Assembly (NCBI RefSeq): GCF_048020265.1 | Contig: NZ_CP171843.1 | Location: forward strand, 3,013,337 to 3,077,336 | Length of the DNA stretch: 64,000 nt | Direction: 5' to 3' | From: Limnohabitans_A sp048020265 | GTDB taxonomy: Bacteria > Pseudomonadota > Gammaproteobacteria > Burkholderiales > Burkholderiaceae_C | The notes under the pieces: generated by a model | Database searches by the model: none | What the model was told of the DNA's origin: nothing | Seen by the model: the letters and a program-made list of their open reading frames with translations, nothing else | Shown here: piece by piece, positions 47,036 to 55,657 of the stretch | Numbering within the stretch: position 1 is the first letter of the stretch | Layout of the letters: each line of letters starts with the position of its first letter | Program-made: the position numbers and the translations under genes

Positions 47036-48238
47036 ATGGAAGCACTGAAACAGGGCGCGGATGCGCTATTTATTTTGTTGGGCGGCATCATGGTGCTGGC
47101 CATGCACGCCGGTTTTGCCTTTTTGGAGCTGGGCACCGTCCGCAAAAAGAACCAGGTCAATGCGCTGGTGAAGATCCTGGTGGATTTTTCGGTGTCCACC
47201 GTGGTTTATTTTGTGGTGGGTTACAGCGTGGCTTACGGCACCACGTTTTTTGTAGGAGCCGAGCAGCTGGCTGCCAAGAACGGGTACGACCTGGTCAAGT
47301 TCTTCTTTTTGCTGACTTTTGCCGCGGCCATTCCCGCCATCATTTCTGGCGGGATTGCCGAGCGGGCCAAGTTCTGGCCCCAGTTGATCGCCACCGCAGT
47401 GATCGTGGGCTTTGTCTACCCCTTCTTCGAGGGCATCGCCTGGAACCAGCACTTTGGTGTGCAGGTCTGGATCAAGGCGCTGACGGGCGATGAGTTCCAT
47501 GACTTTGCGGGCTCGGTGGTGGTCCACGCCATGGGCGGCTGGATCGCTTTGCCCGCGGTGGTCTTGCTGGGTGCCCGCTACAACCGCTACCGCAAGGACG
47601 GTCAGGTCTCGGCGCACCCGCCGTCGAGCATCCCGTTTCTGGCTTTGGGCTCGTGGATTCTGATCGTGGGCTGGTTCGGCTTCAATGTGATGAGTGCCCA
47701 GACCTTGGACAAGATTTCGGGTTTGGTGGCGGTCAACTCCCTGATGGCGATGGTGGGCGGCACTTTGGCGGCTTTGTTGCTGGGCAAGAACGACCCCGGT
47801 TTTGTGCACAACGGCCCTTTGGCGGGTTTGGTAGCGGTGTGTGCGGGCTCCGATTTGATGCACCCATTTGGTGCGCTGGTCACTGGTGCGGTGGCGGGCG
47901 CCCTGTTTGTGGTCATGTTCACCCTGACCCAGAACAAATGGAAGATCGACGATGTGCTGGGCGTTTGGCCCTTGCATGGCATTTGCGGTGCCTGGGGCGG
48001 GATTGCCGCTGGCATTTTTGGTACCACCGGTCTGGGTGGTCTGGGGGGCGTCAATTTGACGGCGCAGTTGATCGGCACTGCGCTGGGCGTGGTTTGGGCT
48101 TTGCTGGGCGGGGTGCTGGTCTATGGTGTCCTGAAGTGGACTTTGGGCCTGAAACTCAGCCCGGAAGAAGAGTACGACGGTGCTGATTTGAGTGTCCACA
48201 AAATCAGCGCCACACCGGACCGTGAAGTGAGTTGGTAA
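47036..48238 (+). CDS. amtB: Ammonium transporter
   Basis: This 400-residue protein has eleven predicted helices and the Amt landmarks: LFILLGGIMVLAMHAGFAFLE at the start region, the FAGSVVVHAMGG stretch with the first pore His, and the HGICGAWGG with the second pore His. It conducts ammonium/ammonia through the inner membrane. Unlike many amtB genes it has no glnK beside it in the window. ATG at 47036 is preceded by AAGAGA; longer in-frame starts at 46931 would run through the hairpin and FNR-like box. Confidence 0.93.
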   Translation: MEALKQGADALFILLGGIMVLAMHAGFAFLELGTVRKKNQVNALVKILVDFSVSTVVYFVVGYSVAYGTTFFVGAEQLAAKNGYDLVKFFFLLTFAAAIPAIISGGIAERAKFWPQLIATAVIVGFVYPFFEGIAWNQHFGVQVWIKALTGDEFHDFAGSVVVHAMGGWIALPAVVLLGARYNRYRKDGQVSAHPPSSIPFLALGSWILIVGWFGFNVMSAQTLDKISGLVAVNSLMAMVGGTLAALLLGKNDPGFVHNGPLAGLVAVCAGSDLMHPFGALVTGAVAGALFVVMFTLTQNKWKIDDVLGVWPLHGICGAWGGIAAGIFGTTGLGGLGGVNLTAQLIGTALGVVWALLGGVLVYGVLKWTLGLKLSPEEEYDGADLSVHKISATPDREVSW

Positions 48239-48279
48239 AACAACAGATTGGTGCGGCAGACCACATTCTGCGCGGCTTC

Positions 48280-48310
48280 GGGGGATTACCCCTTGCGTTT
48301 TTTTTTGTTT
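48280..48310 (+). terminator. Weak candidate terminator after amtB
   Basis: GGGG-ATTA-CCCC (48281-48292) is followed by TTGCG and a long T-run (48298-48306). The stem is only 4-5 bp, so it is a weak candidate, but the position 42 bp after amtB and the T-run are appropriate. The TTGCGT here could also act as -35 for the next gene. Confidence 0.35.
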
Positions 48311-48323
48311 TATCACTCATAAT
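48293..48323 (+). promoter_or_regulatory. Candidate promoter of RRM gene with long leader
   Basis: TTGCGT (48293-48298) and CATAAT (48318-48323) are separated by 19 bp. A start near 48331 would give a leader of about 136 nt before the RRM gene at 48467. Long leaders are typical of cold-shock-controlled mRNAs. Spacing is longer than ideal. Confidence 0.3.
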
Positions 48324-48466
48324 TACCGGACTTCACTGTCAGAAGCAGCGAAGTCATGTTTGCGGTGACCAGATCAGTTTCGCTTTCCTTCCGATGTTTT
48401 CAGGTTTGTCGAATGCGTTTTCGGAGCTCCATCGCTTTTATCTCTGTGTTTTGAGGAGTCCCTTTC

Positions 48467-49012
48467 ATGGGCAACAAACTTTATGTCGGCAACCTGCCTT
48501 ACTCGGTTCGCGACGGCGATCTGGAACAAGCCTTCGGTGAATTCGGTGCTGTGACCAGCGCCAAAGTCATGATGGAACGTGACACTGGCCGCTCCAAAGG
48601 CTTTGGCTTTGTGGAAATGGGCAGCGATGACGAAGCACAAGCGGCGATCAACGGCATGAACGGCCAGCCTCTGGGCGGCCGCAACGTGGTGGTGAACGAA
48701 GCCCGCCCCATGGAAGCCCGTCCCCCCCGCACTGGCGGTGGTGGTTTTGGTGGTGGCGGCGGTTACGGCGGTGGTCGCCGTGAAGGCGGCGGTGGCTACG
48801 GCGGCGGTCGCGAAGGCGGCGGCGGTTTTGGTGGCGGCCGTGAAGGCGGTGGCGGTGGCGGTGGCTACGGCGGCGGTCGTCGCGAAGGTGGCGGCGGTTA
48901 CGGTGGTGGCGAAGGCGGCGGCGGTGGTTTCCGCAGCCCCTACGGTGCCGGCCCTCGCGGTGGTGGCGGTCGCCGTGAAGGCGGTGGCGGCGGCTACGGC
49001 GGCGGTTACTGA
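48467..49012 (+). CDS. Glycine-rich RNA-binding protein with single RRM
   Basis: This 181-residue protein has one RNA recognition motif (residues ~3-82) with RNP2 LYVGNL at 5-10 and RNP1 KGFGFVEM at 44-51. From about residue 88 it is a disordered tail made of GGGGYGGGRREGG-type repeats. Proteins of this kind act as cold-inducible RNA chaperones in several bacteria. ATG at 48467 follows a strong GAGGAG. Two hairpins with T-runs terminate the transcript. Confidence 0.9.
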   Translation: MGNKLYVGNLPYSVRDGDLEQAFGEFGAVTSAKVMMERDTGRSKGFGFVEMGSDDEAQAAINGMNGQPLGGRNVVVNEARPMEARPPRTGGGGFGGGGGYGGGRREGGGGYGGGREGGGGFGGGREGGGGGGGYGGGRREGGGGYGGGEGGGGGFRSPYGAGPRGGGGRREGGGGGYGGGY

Positions 49013-49023
49013 TTCACACACCG

Positions 49024-49050
49024 GGCCTGTGCACAGACAGGCCTTTAAAT
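49024..49050 (+). terminator. First hairpin terminator after the RRM gene
   Basis: GGCCTGT (49024-49030) and ACAGGCC (49037-49043) pair perfectly around a 6-nt loop and are followed by TTTAAATT. It begins 11 bp after the stop codon. Confidence 0.55.
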
Positions 49051-49055
49051 TCTGA

Positions 49056-49086
49056 CAAAGCCCTGCACTGCAGGGCTTTGTTGTTT
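49056..49086 (+). terminator. Second, strong hairpin terminator after the RRM gene
   Basis: CAAAGCCCTG and CAGGGCTTTG form a perfect 10-bp stem with a 5-nt loop at 49056-49080, followed by TTGTTT. With the preceding hairpin it makes a tandem terminator. Confidence 0.8.
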
Positions 49087-49144
49087 GCGGGGTTTGTTCA
49101 GGCGAACGTCTTCAGGCCATGGGGCATGTGACCGGCGGCCCCAT

Positions 49145-49750
49145 TCATGGCGTCTTTCGGGGTTGGGGGGTCAAGGTGCCACGTACGCGGCCCTGCAGCA
49201 CGTGTTCGCCGGTGCTGCTGTTGAAGTTCATGGAGTCGGCCGTGAAGACATCGCGGTCACGGGTGATTTGCACCGGGTCGGTAGACACCACGCGATCTTC
49301 GTCGGGCAAGGCGACCAGGCGCTCACCCCGCAGTTCAATTTGAGGACGGGTCTCTTGAGGGTGTTTGATGGCGTAGGCATTGCCGATCAAGGTGACTTGT
49401 GTGCCATCGTCGGTGGCGACACCCTGCTCAGCGCGGGCGTTCATCTTCGCACCGCTGTCGCTTACGGCATAAATGCGAATCTGGTCAATGTGCAAGGCCT
49501 CGGTGGCCGGATAGTGTTGAGCCTTGTCGCCCATGATTTCGCGGCTCAGGCGTCCGCTGGCATTGAAAGACTTGACCGAGAAATCGACCAAGCGGTAGTC
49601 GGGGTCCTGCCGTACTGGCTTGTTGACCTCGGGGGTGAGCAGCGCCGGCACGCTTCTGACCAGCCACCAGCTGCCCGAAGCGAGCAGGGCCATCACGATC
49701 AAAGGCAGGTAAATGCTCAATCTGTCGAGCAGGCGGCGCAACCCGTTCAT
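49145..49750 (-). CDS. lptC: LPS export protein LptC
   Basis: This 201-residue protein has one N-terminal membrane helix (about residues 10-30, IYLPLIVMALLASGSWWLV) and a periplasmic beta-jellyroll with the LptC pattern: DYRLVDFSVKSFNASGRLS, GDKAQHYP, IQITRD-like VQITRDRDVFTADSM. It links the inner-membrane LptBFG complex to LptA. Its start overlaps the kdsC stop by 4 bp. lptA and lptB would be expected downstream, but this strand is followed by other genes here. Confidence 0.87.
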   Translation of the reverse strand: MNGLRRLLDRLSIYLPLIVMALLASGSWWLVRSVPALLTPEVNKPVRQDPDYRLVDFSVKSFNASGRLSREIMGDKAQHYPATEALHIDQIRIYAVSDSGAKMNARAEQGVATDDGTQVTLIGNAYAIKHPQETRPQIELRGERLVALPDEDRVVSTDPVQITRDRDVFTADSMNFNSSTGEHVLQGRVRGTLTPQPRKTP

Positions 49751-50334
49751 GCCGAAGGACCGGTGTGTGAGCTGATGCCGACCTGTGCCAGCAAGCGTGC
49801 GTAATGTCCGCCAGCCACCAGCAACAGGTCACAAAACGCACGTCCTGCGCCTTCGCCACCGCGCTCGGCCGTGATGTGGTGTGCCACCGCCTTGGCTTGG
49901 GCGTGCCCGTTGGCGGGGGCGCAGGCAAAGGCCACGCGCTGCATCACCGGCAAATCGGGCCAGTCGTCGCCCATGGCGGCCGCTTGCGCCCAGCTCAAAC
50001 CCAGGGCGTGCAGAAAATCTTCGGCAGCCGGGCGTTTGTCTTCGGTGCCAAAGCGGGCGTGCGTGATGCCCAGCGCCTTCAGACGCAGGCGCAGCGCGGG
50101 CGAGTCGCGCCCGGTGATGACCACGGGCGTGATGCCTGCTTGCTGCAGCAATTTAAGACCTTGCCCGTCCAGCGTGTTGAAGCGCTTGAGTGCCTCGCCG
50201 CTTTCCGAAAAATACAGCCCACCATCGGTCAGTACGCCGTCGACATCGAAAAAAGCCACGCGAATGCTTTGCGCTTGCAGCAACAATTCAGGCGGGTAAT
50301 GCAGGGCCGGTGTGAGCGCTTTGACGGTTTGCAT
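49747..50334 (-). CDS. kdsC: 3-deoxy-D-manno-octulosonate 8-phosphate phosphatase
   Basis: This 195-residue HAD phosphatase (type C0) removes phosphate from KDO-8-P. The nucleophile Asp30 and Asp32 sit in FFDVDGVLTDGG; motif II is VVITGRDS; the metal-binding GDDWPDLPVM is motif IV. It lies between kdsD and lptC with a 1-bp gap to kdsD and a 4-bp overlap with lptC, the classical kdsD-kdsC-lptC order. Confidence 0.93.
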   Translation of the reverse strand: MQTVKALTPALHYPPELLLQAQSIRVAFFDVDGVLTDGGLYFSESGEALKRFNTLDGQGLKLLQQAGITPVVITGRDSPALRLRLKALGITHARFGTEDKRPAAEDFLHALGLSWAQAAAMGDDWPDLPVMQRVAFACAPANGHAQAKAVAHHITAERGGEGAGRAFCDLLLVAGGHYARLLAQVGISSHTGPSA

Positions 50335-50335
50335 T

Positions 50336-51322
50336 TCAGATCACCTTGGCCCGCATCAGGTCGTTGGTGTTCAGGGCGCCACACAGGTGCCCGGCTTCGT
50401 CGACCACGAGGATGCTGGTGATGCGCCATTGCTCCATCATCTCGGCCGCTTCGACGGCCAGCGCGTCAACCCGGATGGTGCGGGGGCTGGCGTGCATCAC
50501 ATCGCGTGCCCGCAGACTGCGCAGGTCCGCGCCTTTTTCGATCAAGCGGCGCAAGTCACCATCGGTGAACACCCCCAGCACGCGGCCTTCGGCGTCGGTC
50601 ACGGCGGTCGCGCCCAAGCCTTTGCTGCTCATTTCGCGCATGAGGGCGGTGAATTCGGCATCCGGTCCGACCTGCGGCACATCGCTGCCCTTGCGCATCA
50701 CATCGGCCACATGGGTGAGCAGCCTGCGGCCCAGCGAACCACCCGGGTGCGAGCGGGCAAAGTCTTCAGGTTTGAAGCCCCGGGCATCGAGCAGGGCTAC
50801 GGCCAAGGCATCGCCCATGGCCAATTGGGCGGTGGTGCTGGCGGTAGGGGCCAAATTCAGGGGGCAGGCTTCTTTGTCGACAGAGCAGTCGAGCACTATG
50901 TCGGCGTGGCGGGCCAATGAGGATTGCAGGCCGCCAGTCAGTGCGATCAGGGGCACGCCCTGGCGTTTGAGGACCGGCAAGATGGCGACGAGTTCGTCGC
51001 TTTCACCGCTGTTGGAGATGGCCAGGACCACGTCGATGCCCTGGATCATGCCCAGGTCGCCATGGCTGGCTTCGCCGGGGTGGACAAACATGGCCGGGGT
51101 GCCGGTCGATGCCAGGGTGGCGGCAATCTTGCGGCCTATATGCCCGCTTTTACCCATGCCGGTGACCACCACGCGCCCTTGCGCGCCCAGCACCATGTTC
51201 ACGGCCTGGACAAAGCGCTCGTCCAGGCGGGCTTTGAGTTGCAGCAAGGCTGCAGCCTCGATGTCGAGGGTATCGCGGGCGAGTTGCAGGGTGTGGTCTG
51301 AATGGGCGAGCATGATGGGCAT
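50336..51322 (-). CDS. kdsD: D-arabinose 5-phosphate isomerase
   Basis: This 328-residue enzyme interconverts ribulose-5-P and arabinose-5-P for KDO synthesis. The SIS domain (about residues 30-175) holds VVVTGMGKSGHIGRKIAATL and HPGEASHGDLG; a pair of CBS domains follows (from about 205). The start at 51322 gives the usual length of KdsD; a further in-frame ATG at 51370 adds a non-conserved tail. It is the first gene of the kdsD-kdsC-lptC operon and is divergent from the Kef-type gene. Confidence 0.92.
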   Translation of the reverse strand: MPIMLAHSDHTLQLARDTLDIEAAALLQLKARLDERFVQAVNMVLGAQGRVVVTGMGKSGHIGRKIAATLASTGTPAMFVHPGEASHGDLGMIQGIDVVLAISNSGESDELVAILPVLKRQGVPLIALTGGLQSSLARHADIVLDCSVDKEACPLNLAPTASTTAQLAMGDALAVALLDARGFKPEDFARSHPGGSLGRRLLTHVADVMRKGSDVPQVGPDAEFTALMREMSSKGLGATAVTDAEGRVLGVFTDGDLRRLIEKGADLRSLRARDVMHASPRTIRVDALAVEAAEMMEQWRITSILVVDEAGHLCGALNTNDLMRAKVI

Positions 51323-51436
51323 TTTATCGGTCGGCGTGCGGCGCCCTGAAACAGGCGTGCCCAATTCCACACCCGAGCCGTGAACAGATCACTGGCCTCG
51401 CCATGATGCGTCACATGTGCTTGTTACCATTGAAGC

Positions 51437-53422
51437 ATGAGCGCTTTGGAGTTGACCCTGTTGTATTTGTTGGCCGCCGTGTTGGGTGTGGTGGGCTGCC
51501 GCATGCTGAAGCTGCCGCCGATGCTCGGTTATCTGGCGGTGGGCGTGGTCATTGGCCCCAATGCATTGGCGCTGGCGCAAAACTCCGAGGGCGTGAAACA
51601 CCTGGCCGAGTTCGGCGTGGTGTTCCTGATGTTTGTGATCGGGCTGGAGTTCAACCTGCCCAAGTTGCGTTCCATGCGCAAGCACGTGTTTGGCCTGGGC
51701 CTGTTGCAGGTGCTGTTGACGCTGGTGATCGTGACGGTGTTTTCCTTGTTTGTCGCCACCTTGGCCCCTACGCTCTGGAAGATGGAGTGGCAAACCGCGC
51801 TGGCGCTGTCGAGCGCCATGGCCATGAGCAGCACGGCCATCGTGATCAAGCTGGTGGCCGACCGGCTGGAGCTGGAGTCCGAGCACGGTAAGCGGGTGAT
51901 CGGCGTGTTGCTATTTCAGGATTTGGCGGTGGTGCCACTGATCGTGATGATCCCGGCCTTGAGCGCCCCCGCCGACCAGATGTTGTCGGCTTTGCTGTTG
52001 GCGGCAGCCAAGGCCGCTGTGCTGATCACTTTGCTCATGACTGGTGGGCAGCGTGTCATGCGCTGGTGGCTGACGCTGGTGGCGCGGCGCAAAAGCGAAG
52101 AGCTTTTTGTGCTGAACCTGTTGCTGGTCACCTTGGGATTGGCCTGGATCACCGAACTGGCGGGCCTGAGCTTGGCGCTGGGGGCTTTCATCGCCGGCAT
52201 GCTGATATCAGAGACTGAGTACAAGCACCAGGTGGAGCTGGACATCCGGCCCTTCCATGATGTGCTGCTGGGCCTGTTTTTCATCACCATCGGCATGATG
52301 CTGGACTGGCACATTGTGGTCGAGCGCTGGCCGCTGGTCTTGCTGCTCACCACCTTACCCGTGCTGTTCAAATTGGTCATGGTGACTGCGTTGGCCAAGC
52401 TGACCGGTGCGCCCAACGGGGTGGCCCTGCGCACCGGCTTGTACCTGGCGCAGGCGGGTGAGTTCGGGTTTGTGTTGCTGACACTGGGGGCGCAGAGCAA
52501 CATCATCCCGCCCGCCTTGCTCAACCCGGTGCTGGCCAGCATGGTGCTGTCCATGATGGCCACGCCGTTCATCATCATGCACAGCGACCGCATCGTGCTC
52601 AAGGTCGTGGCCAGCGAGTGGTTGCAACAGTCCTTGCAGATGACCACCATCGCCCGCAAGTCGATCAACACCAGCAAGCACGTCATCATTTGTGGCTATG
52701 GGCGATGCGGCCAAAACCTGGCCCGCATGCTCGAAAAGGAAAACATCCCCTACATGGCACTCGACTTGGACCCCGACCGGGTGCGCCAAGCCGCTGCGGC
52801 CGGAGATTCGGTCGTGTTTGGCGATGCCGGACGTTTGCAATCGCTCATGGCCGCAGGCCTGGCACGCGCCAGCGCGGTGGTGATCACCTACCTCGACGTG
52901 CCCGCGGCCATGAAGGTGCTGGACCACACCCACAGCCATGCGCCGCAGGTGCCGGTGATCGTGCGCACACAAGACGATCTGGACCTGGAAAAACTGCAGC
53001 TGGCGGGGGCCACCGAGGTGGTGCCCGAGGCGCTTGAGGGCTCGCTCATGCTGGCCAGCCATGCGCTGGCGCTGGTGGGCGTGCCCATGCGCCGCGTGAT
53101 CCGCATCGTGCAAGACCAGCGCGATGCCCGCTACAACCTGCTGCGTGGTTATTTCCATGGCGCGGACGACGACACGCTGGACGAAATCGACCACGAGCGT
53201 TTGACCACCGTGGGGCTGCCCCTGGCCTCACCCTGGTTGGGCAAGCAGATCAAGGACCTGGCTTTTCACGCCATGGGCGTGCGTGTGGTGAACCTGCGCC
53301 GCGCCAATGGCCAGTCAGAAAAAGTGAGCGATGACACCGAGCTGTTCTCGGGCGATACGCTGGTGCTGTCGGGCAAATCCCAAACGTTGGCGGTGGCCGA
53401 AGAGAAACTTTTGCGAGGTTGA
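51437..53422 (+). CDS. Kef-type monovalent cation:proton antiporter (CPA2)
   Basis: This 661-residue protein has an N-terminal CPA2 membrane domain of about 12 helices (residues 1-390; GYLAVGVVIGPNAL, VIGLEFNL, LLFQDLAVVPL) and cytoplasmic RCK_N (HVIICGYGRCGQNLARML near 415) and RCK_C domains. It resembles KefB/KefC/YbaL, which exchange K+ for H+ and are gated by ligands on the RCK part. No KefF/KefG ancillary gene is nearby. It ends 3 bp before apt, suggesting co-transcription. Confidence 0.88.
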   Translation: MSALELTLLYLLAAVLGVVGCRMLKLPPMLGYLAVGVVIGPNALALAQNSEGVKHLAEFGVVFLMFVIGLEFNLPKLRSMRKHVFGLGLLQVLLTLVIVTVFSLFVATLAPTLWKMEWQTALALSSAMAMSSTAIVIKLVADRLELESEHGKRVIGVLLFQDLAVVPLIVMIPALSAPADQMLSALLLAAAKAAVLITLLMTGGQRVMRWWLTLVARRKSEELFVLNLLLVTLGLAWITELAGLSLALGAFIAGMLISETEYKHQVELDIRPFHDVLLGLFFITIGMMLDWHIVVERWPLVLLLTTLPVLFKLVMVTALAKLTGAPNGVALRTGLYLAQAGEFGFVLLTLGAQSNIIPPALLNPVLASMVLSMMATPFIIMHSDRIVLKVVASEWLQQSLQMTTIARKSINTSKHVIICGYGRCGQNLARMLEKENIPYMALDLDPDRVRQAAAAGDSVVFGDAGRLQSLMAAGLARASAVVITYLDVPAAMKVLDHTHSHAPQVPVIVRTQDDLDLEKLQLAGATEVVPEALEGSLMLASHALALVGVPMRRVIRIVQDQRDARYNLLRGYFHGADDDTLDEIDHERLTTVGLPLASPWLGKQIKDLAFHAMGVRVVNLRRANGQSEKVSDDTELFSGDTLVLSGKSQTLAVAEEKLLRG

Positions 53423-53425
53423 GGC

Positions 53426-53980
53426 ATGGACGATCTGAACGTCAACGACTATTTGAAAAGCCATATCCGAACGGTGCCCGACTGGCCTGCGCCGGGTGTG
53501 CAGTTTCGTGACATCACACCGCTGTTGCAAGATCCGCGCGTTTTTCGCGTGCTGATCGATGCTTTTGTGCACCGTTACATGCACCCGGCCTTGCGCCCTG
53601 ACGTGGTGGCGGGGCTGGATGCGCGGGGCTTCATTCTGGGTTCTGTGGTGGCTTACGAGCTGGGGCTGGGTTTTGTGCCCATCCGCAAAAAGGGCAAGCT
53701 GCCCTTCACCACGGTGGAAGAAACCTACGAGTTGGAATACGGCAGCGCTACTGTGGAGCTGCACACCGATGCGGTCCAACCCGGCCAGCGTGTGCTGCTG
53801 ATCGACGACCTGATCGCCACGGGCGGCACCATGATGGCGGGCAAAAAGCTGCTGGAGAAACTGGGGGCTACCGTGATCGAGGGTGCCGCCATTGTGGATT
53901 TGCCCGAGCTGGGTGGGTCCGACCGGATTCGGGCCGCGGGTTTGAAGCTGTTCACGCTGGTGTCTTTCGAGGGACATTGA
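53426..53980 (+). CDS. apt: Adenine phosphoribosyltransferase
   Basis: This 184-residue enzyme makes AMP from adenine and PRPP. The PRPP-binding loop VLLIDDLIATGGT is at residues 123-135, and the family motifs FRDITPLLQD and GLDARGFILG are present. It starts three bases after the antiporter stop codon, so translation may be coupled. Confidence 0.95.
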   Translation: MDDLNVNDYLKSHIRTVPDWPAPGVQFRDITPLLQDPRVFRVLIDAFVHRYMHPALRPDVVAGLDARGFILGSVVAYELGLGFVPIRKKGKLPFTTVEETYELEYGSATVELHTDAVQPGQRVLLIDDLIATGGTMMAGKKLLEKLGATVIEGAAIVDLPELGGSDRIRAAGLKLFTLVSFEGH

Positions 53981-54063
53981 GGCCAGCAGGCTGTCACGCA
54001 CGGCGCTGACAAGGCGCTTGGACCGCTCTAAGCTGAGTGCTTTCCACTTGCCCCGGTCTACCC

Positions 54064-54600
54064 ATGAGCTCCAACTACACCCCGCCAGCGGCCGCTGATG
54101 ACCGCGTTCCTTATGCCAAACCCCAGCCTTGGGGCATGGCACCCGACATGGTGGTGCACAACGTGCAGACCGAAGACGAACGCCTGTGGGCGCCTGTGGG
54201 GCCGGGCATCTGGTCTCGCCCCCTGCACCTGAATGTGAGCGGGGGCTTTTATGTGCACCTGCTCAAGGTCAAGCGCTCGGGTTTGCTCCAGCGCCACCGA
54301 CATTCGGGCATGGTGCACGCGCATGTGCTGCGCGGCAAATGGCTGTACCTGGAGCACGACTGGGTGGCCGAAGAGGGCAGCTATGTGTTCGAGCCCCCAG
54401 GCGAAACGCACACTCTGGTCGTGCCCGACGACTGCCAGGACATGGTGACGATGTTTACCGTTCACGGGGCGTTGATGTACGTCGACACCCAGGGCAACGC
54501 CACTGGGTATGACGACGTGTTCACCCGCATCGAAAAATACCGTGCCCACTTCGAAGCCGTTGGGCTGGGTGCAGATTACGTGAAGACCTTCATGCGCTGA
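54064..54600 (+). CDS. Cupin dioxygenase, 2,4'-dihydroxyacetophenone dioxygenase-like
   Basis: This 178-residue single-cupin protein resembles 2,4'-dihydroxyacetophenone dioxygenase in size and motif layout. Candidate iron ligands are His in LLQRHRHSG and MVHAHVLRG, and a C-terminal cupin motif with PPGETHTLVVPDD. The known enzyme cleaves a C-C bond of an aromatic ketone with oxygen. The true substrate here is unknown. The start at 54064 is preferred over 54037 because the family starts close to it. Confidence 0.75.
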   Translation: MSSNYTPPAAADDRVPYAKPQPWGMAPDMVVHNVQTEDERLWAPVGPGIWSRPLHLNVSGGFYVHLLKVKRSGLLQRHRHSGMVHAHVLRGKWLYLEHDWVAEEGSYVFEPPGETHTLVVPDDCQDMVTMFTVHGALMYVDTQGNATGYDDVFTRIEKYRAHFEAVGLGADYVKTFMR

Positions 54601-54631
54601 AGCGCAAAGGTGGACAAGAAAACCGCCCAAT

Positions 54632-54661
54632 AAAAAAACCGCCCCTCTGGGCGGTTTTTTC
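54632..54661. terminator. Bidirectional intrinsic terminator
   Basis: AACCGCCC and GGGCGGTT pair perfectly over 8 bp around CTCT (54637-54656). A T-run follows on the plus strand and an A-run precedes it, so it works in both directions, ending the cupin gene on the plus strand and the liv operon on the minus strand. Confidence 0.9.
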
Positions 54662-54693
54662 TTGGGGACCTCACTGTCAGGTGAGGACCGAAC

Positions 54694-55653
54694 TCAAAGT
54701 GGTTTTTTGAGCCAGTTGGCGATCTCGCCCACGATGCCGCGGCGGAAAGCCAGCACGCAGATCACGAAGATCACACCCTGGATGATGGTGACCCAGGCGC
54801 CCAGCTGGGCCAGGTAGTTTTGCATGCTCACGATCACAGCTGCGCCGACCACCGGGCCAAACAAGGTGCCCAAGCCACCCACCAGCGTCATCAGCACCAC
54901 TTCGCCCGACATGGACCAGTGCACGTCCGTCAAAGAGGCCAGCTGGAACACCAGTGACTTGGTAGCACCCGCCGTGCCGGCCAATGCGCCAGAGATGACA
55001 AAGGCAATCAGCTTGTACAGATCGGTGTCATAGCCCAGCGAGATGGCGCGGTCCTGGTTTTCGCGGATGGCTTTGAGGATCTGACCAAAAGGCGAGTGCA
55101 CGATGCGCCAGATGAAGGCAAAACCCGCCAGGAAGATGGTCAGCACAAACAGGTACATGTTCGTGTTTTGTTCGAGGTCAAACACGCCAAACAGTTTGCC
55201 GCGAGGCACACTCTGGATACCGTCTTCACCACCGGTGAAAGGCGTTTGCAGGTAGAAGAAGAACACCATTTGCGAGAACGCCAAGGTGATCATCGCAAAG
55301 TAAATGCCTTGCCTGCGGATGGCCAATGAGCCTGTGACCAGGGCCAGCAAGGCCGAGCAGCCTGTGGCAAACAACACGGCCAGCTCGGGGTTCCAGCCCC
55401 AGACCTTGGCCGCATGCGCGGCGGCATAACCGGCGGTGCCCAAAAACATGGCGTGGCCGAATGACAGCAGGCCGCCAAAGCCGATGAGCAGGTTGAAGGC
55501 GCAGGCGAACAAGGCAAAGCACATGACCTTCATCAGGAAGATCGGGTAGACCCAAATGGGCGCGATGACCAGAACCGCCACCATGATGGCGAAGGCCACC
55601 CACTGGTGCGTGAAAGACTGGGTCTTGAAGGAGGGCGTCGAGACAGTGGTCAT
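54694..55653 (-). CDS. livM: Branched-chain amino acid-type ABC transporter permease LivM
   Basis: This 319-residue membrane protein has about nine predicted helices and the LivM landmarks: FNLLIGFGGLLSFGHAMF, RRQGIYFAMITLAFSQM and the EAA-like loop KAIRENQDRAISLGYD. It pairs with LivH as the membrane pore. It is the last gene of a five-gene liv operon and starts 4 bp after the livH stop. Confidence 0.9.
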   Translation of the reverse strand: MTTVSTPSFKTQSFTHQWVAFAIMVAVLVIAPIWVYPIFLMKVMCFALFACAFNLLIGFGGLLSFGHAMFLGTAGYAAAHAAKVWGWNPELAVLFATGCSALLALVTGSLAIRRQGIYFAMITLAFSQMVFFFYLQTPFTGGEDGIQSVPRGKLFGVFDLEQNTNMYLFVLTIFLAGFAFIWRIVHSPFGQILKAIRENQDRAISLGYDTDLYKLIAFVISGALAGTAGATKSLVFQLASLTDVHWSMSGEVVLMTLVGGLGTLFGPVVGAAVIVSMQNYLAQLGAWVTIIQGVIFVICVLAFRRGIVGEIANWLKKPL

Positions 55654-55657
55654 GGTC

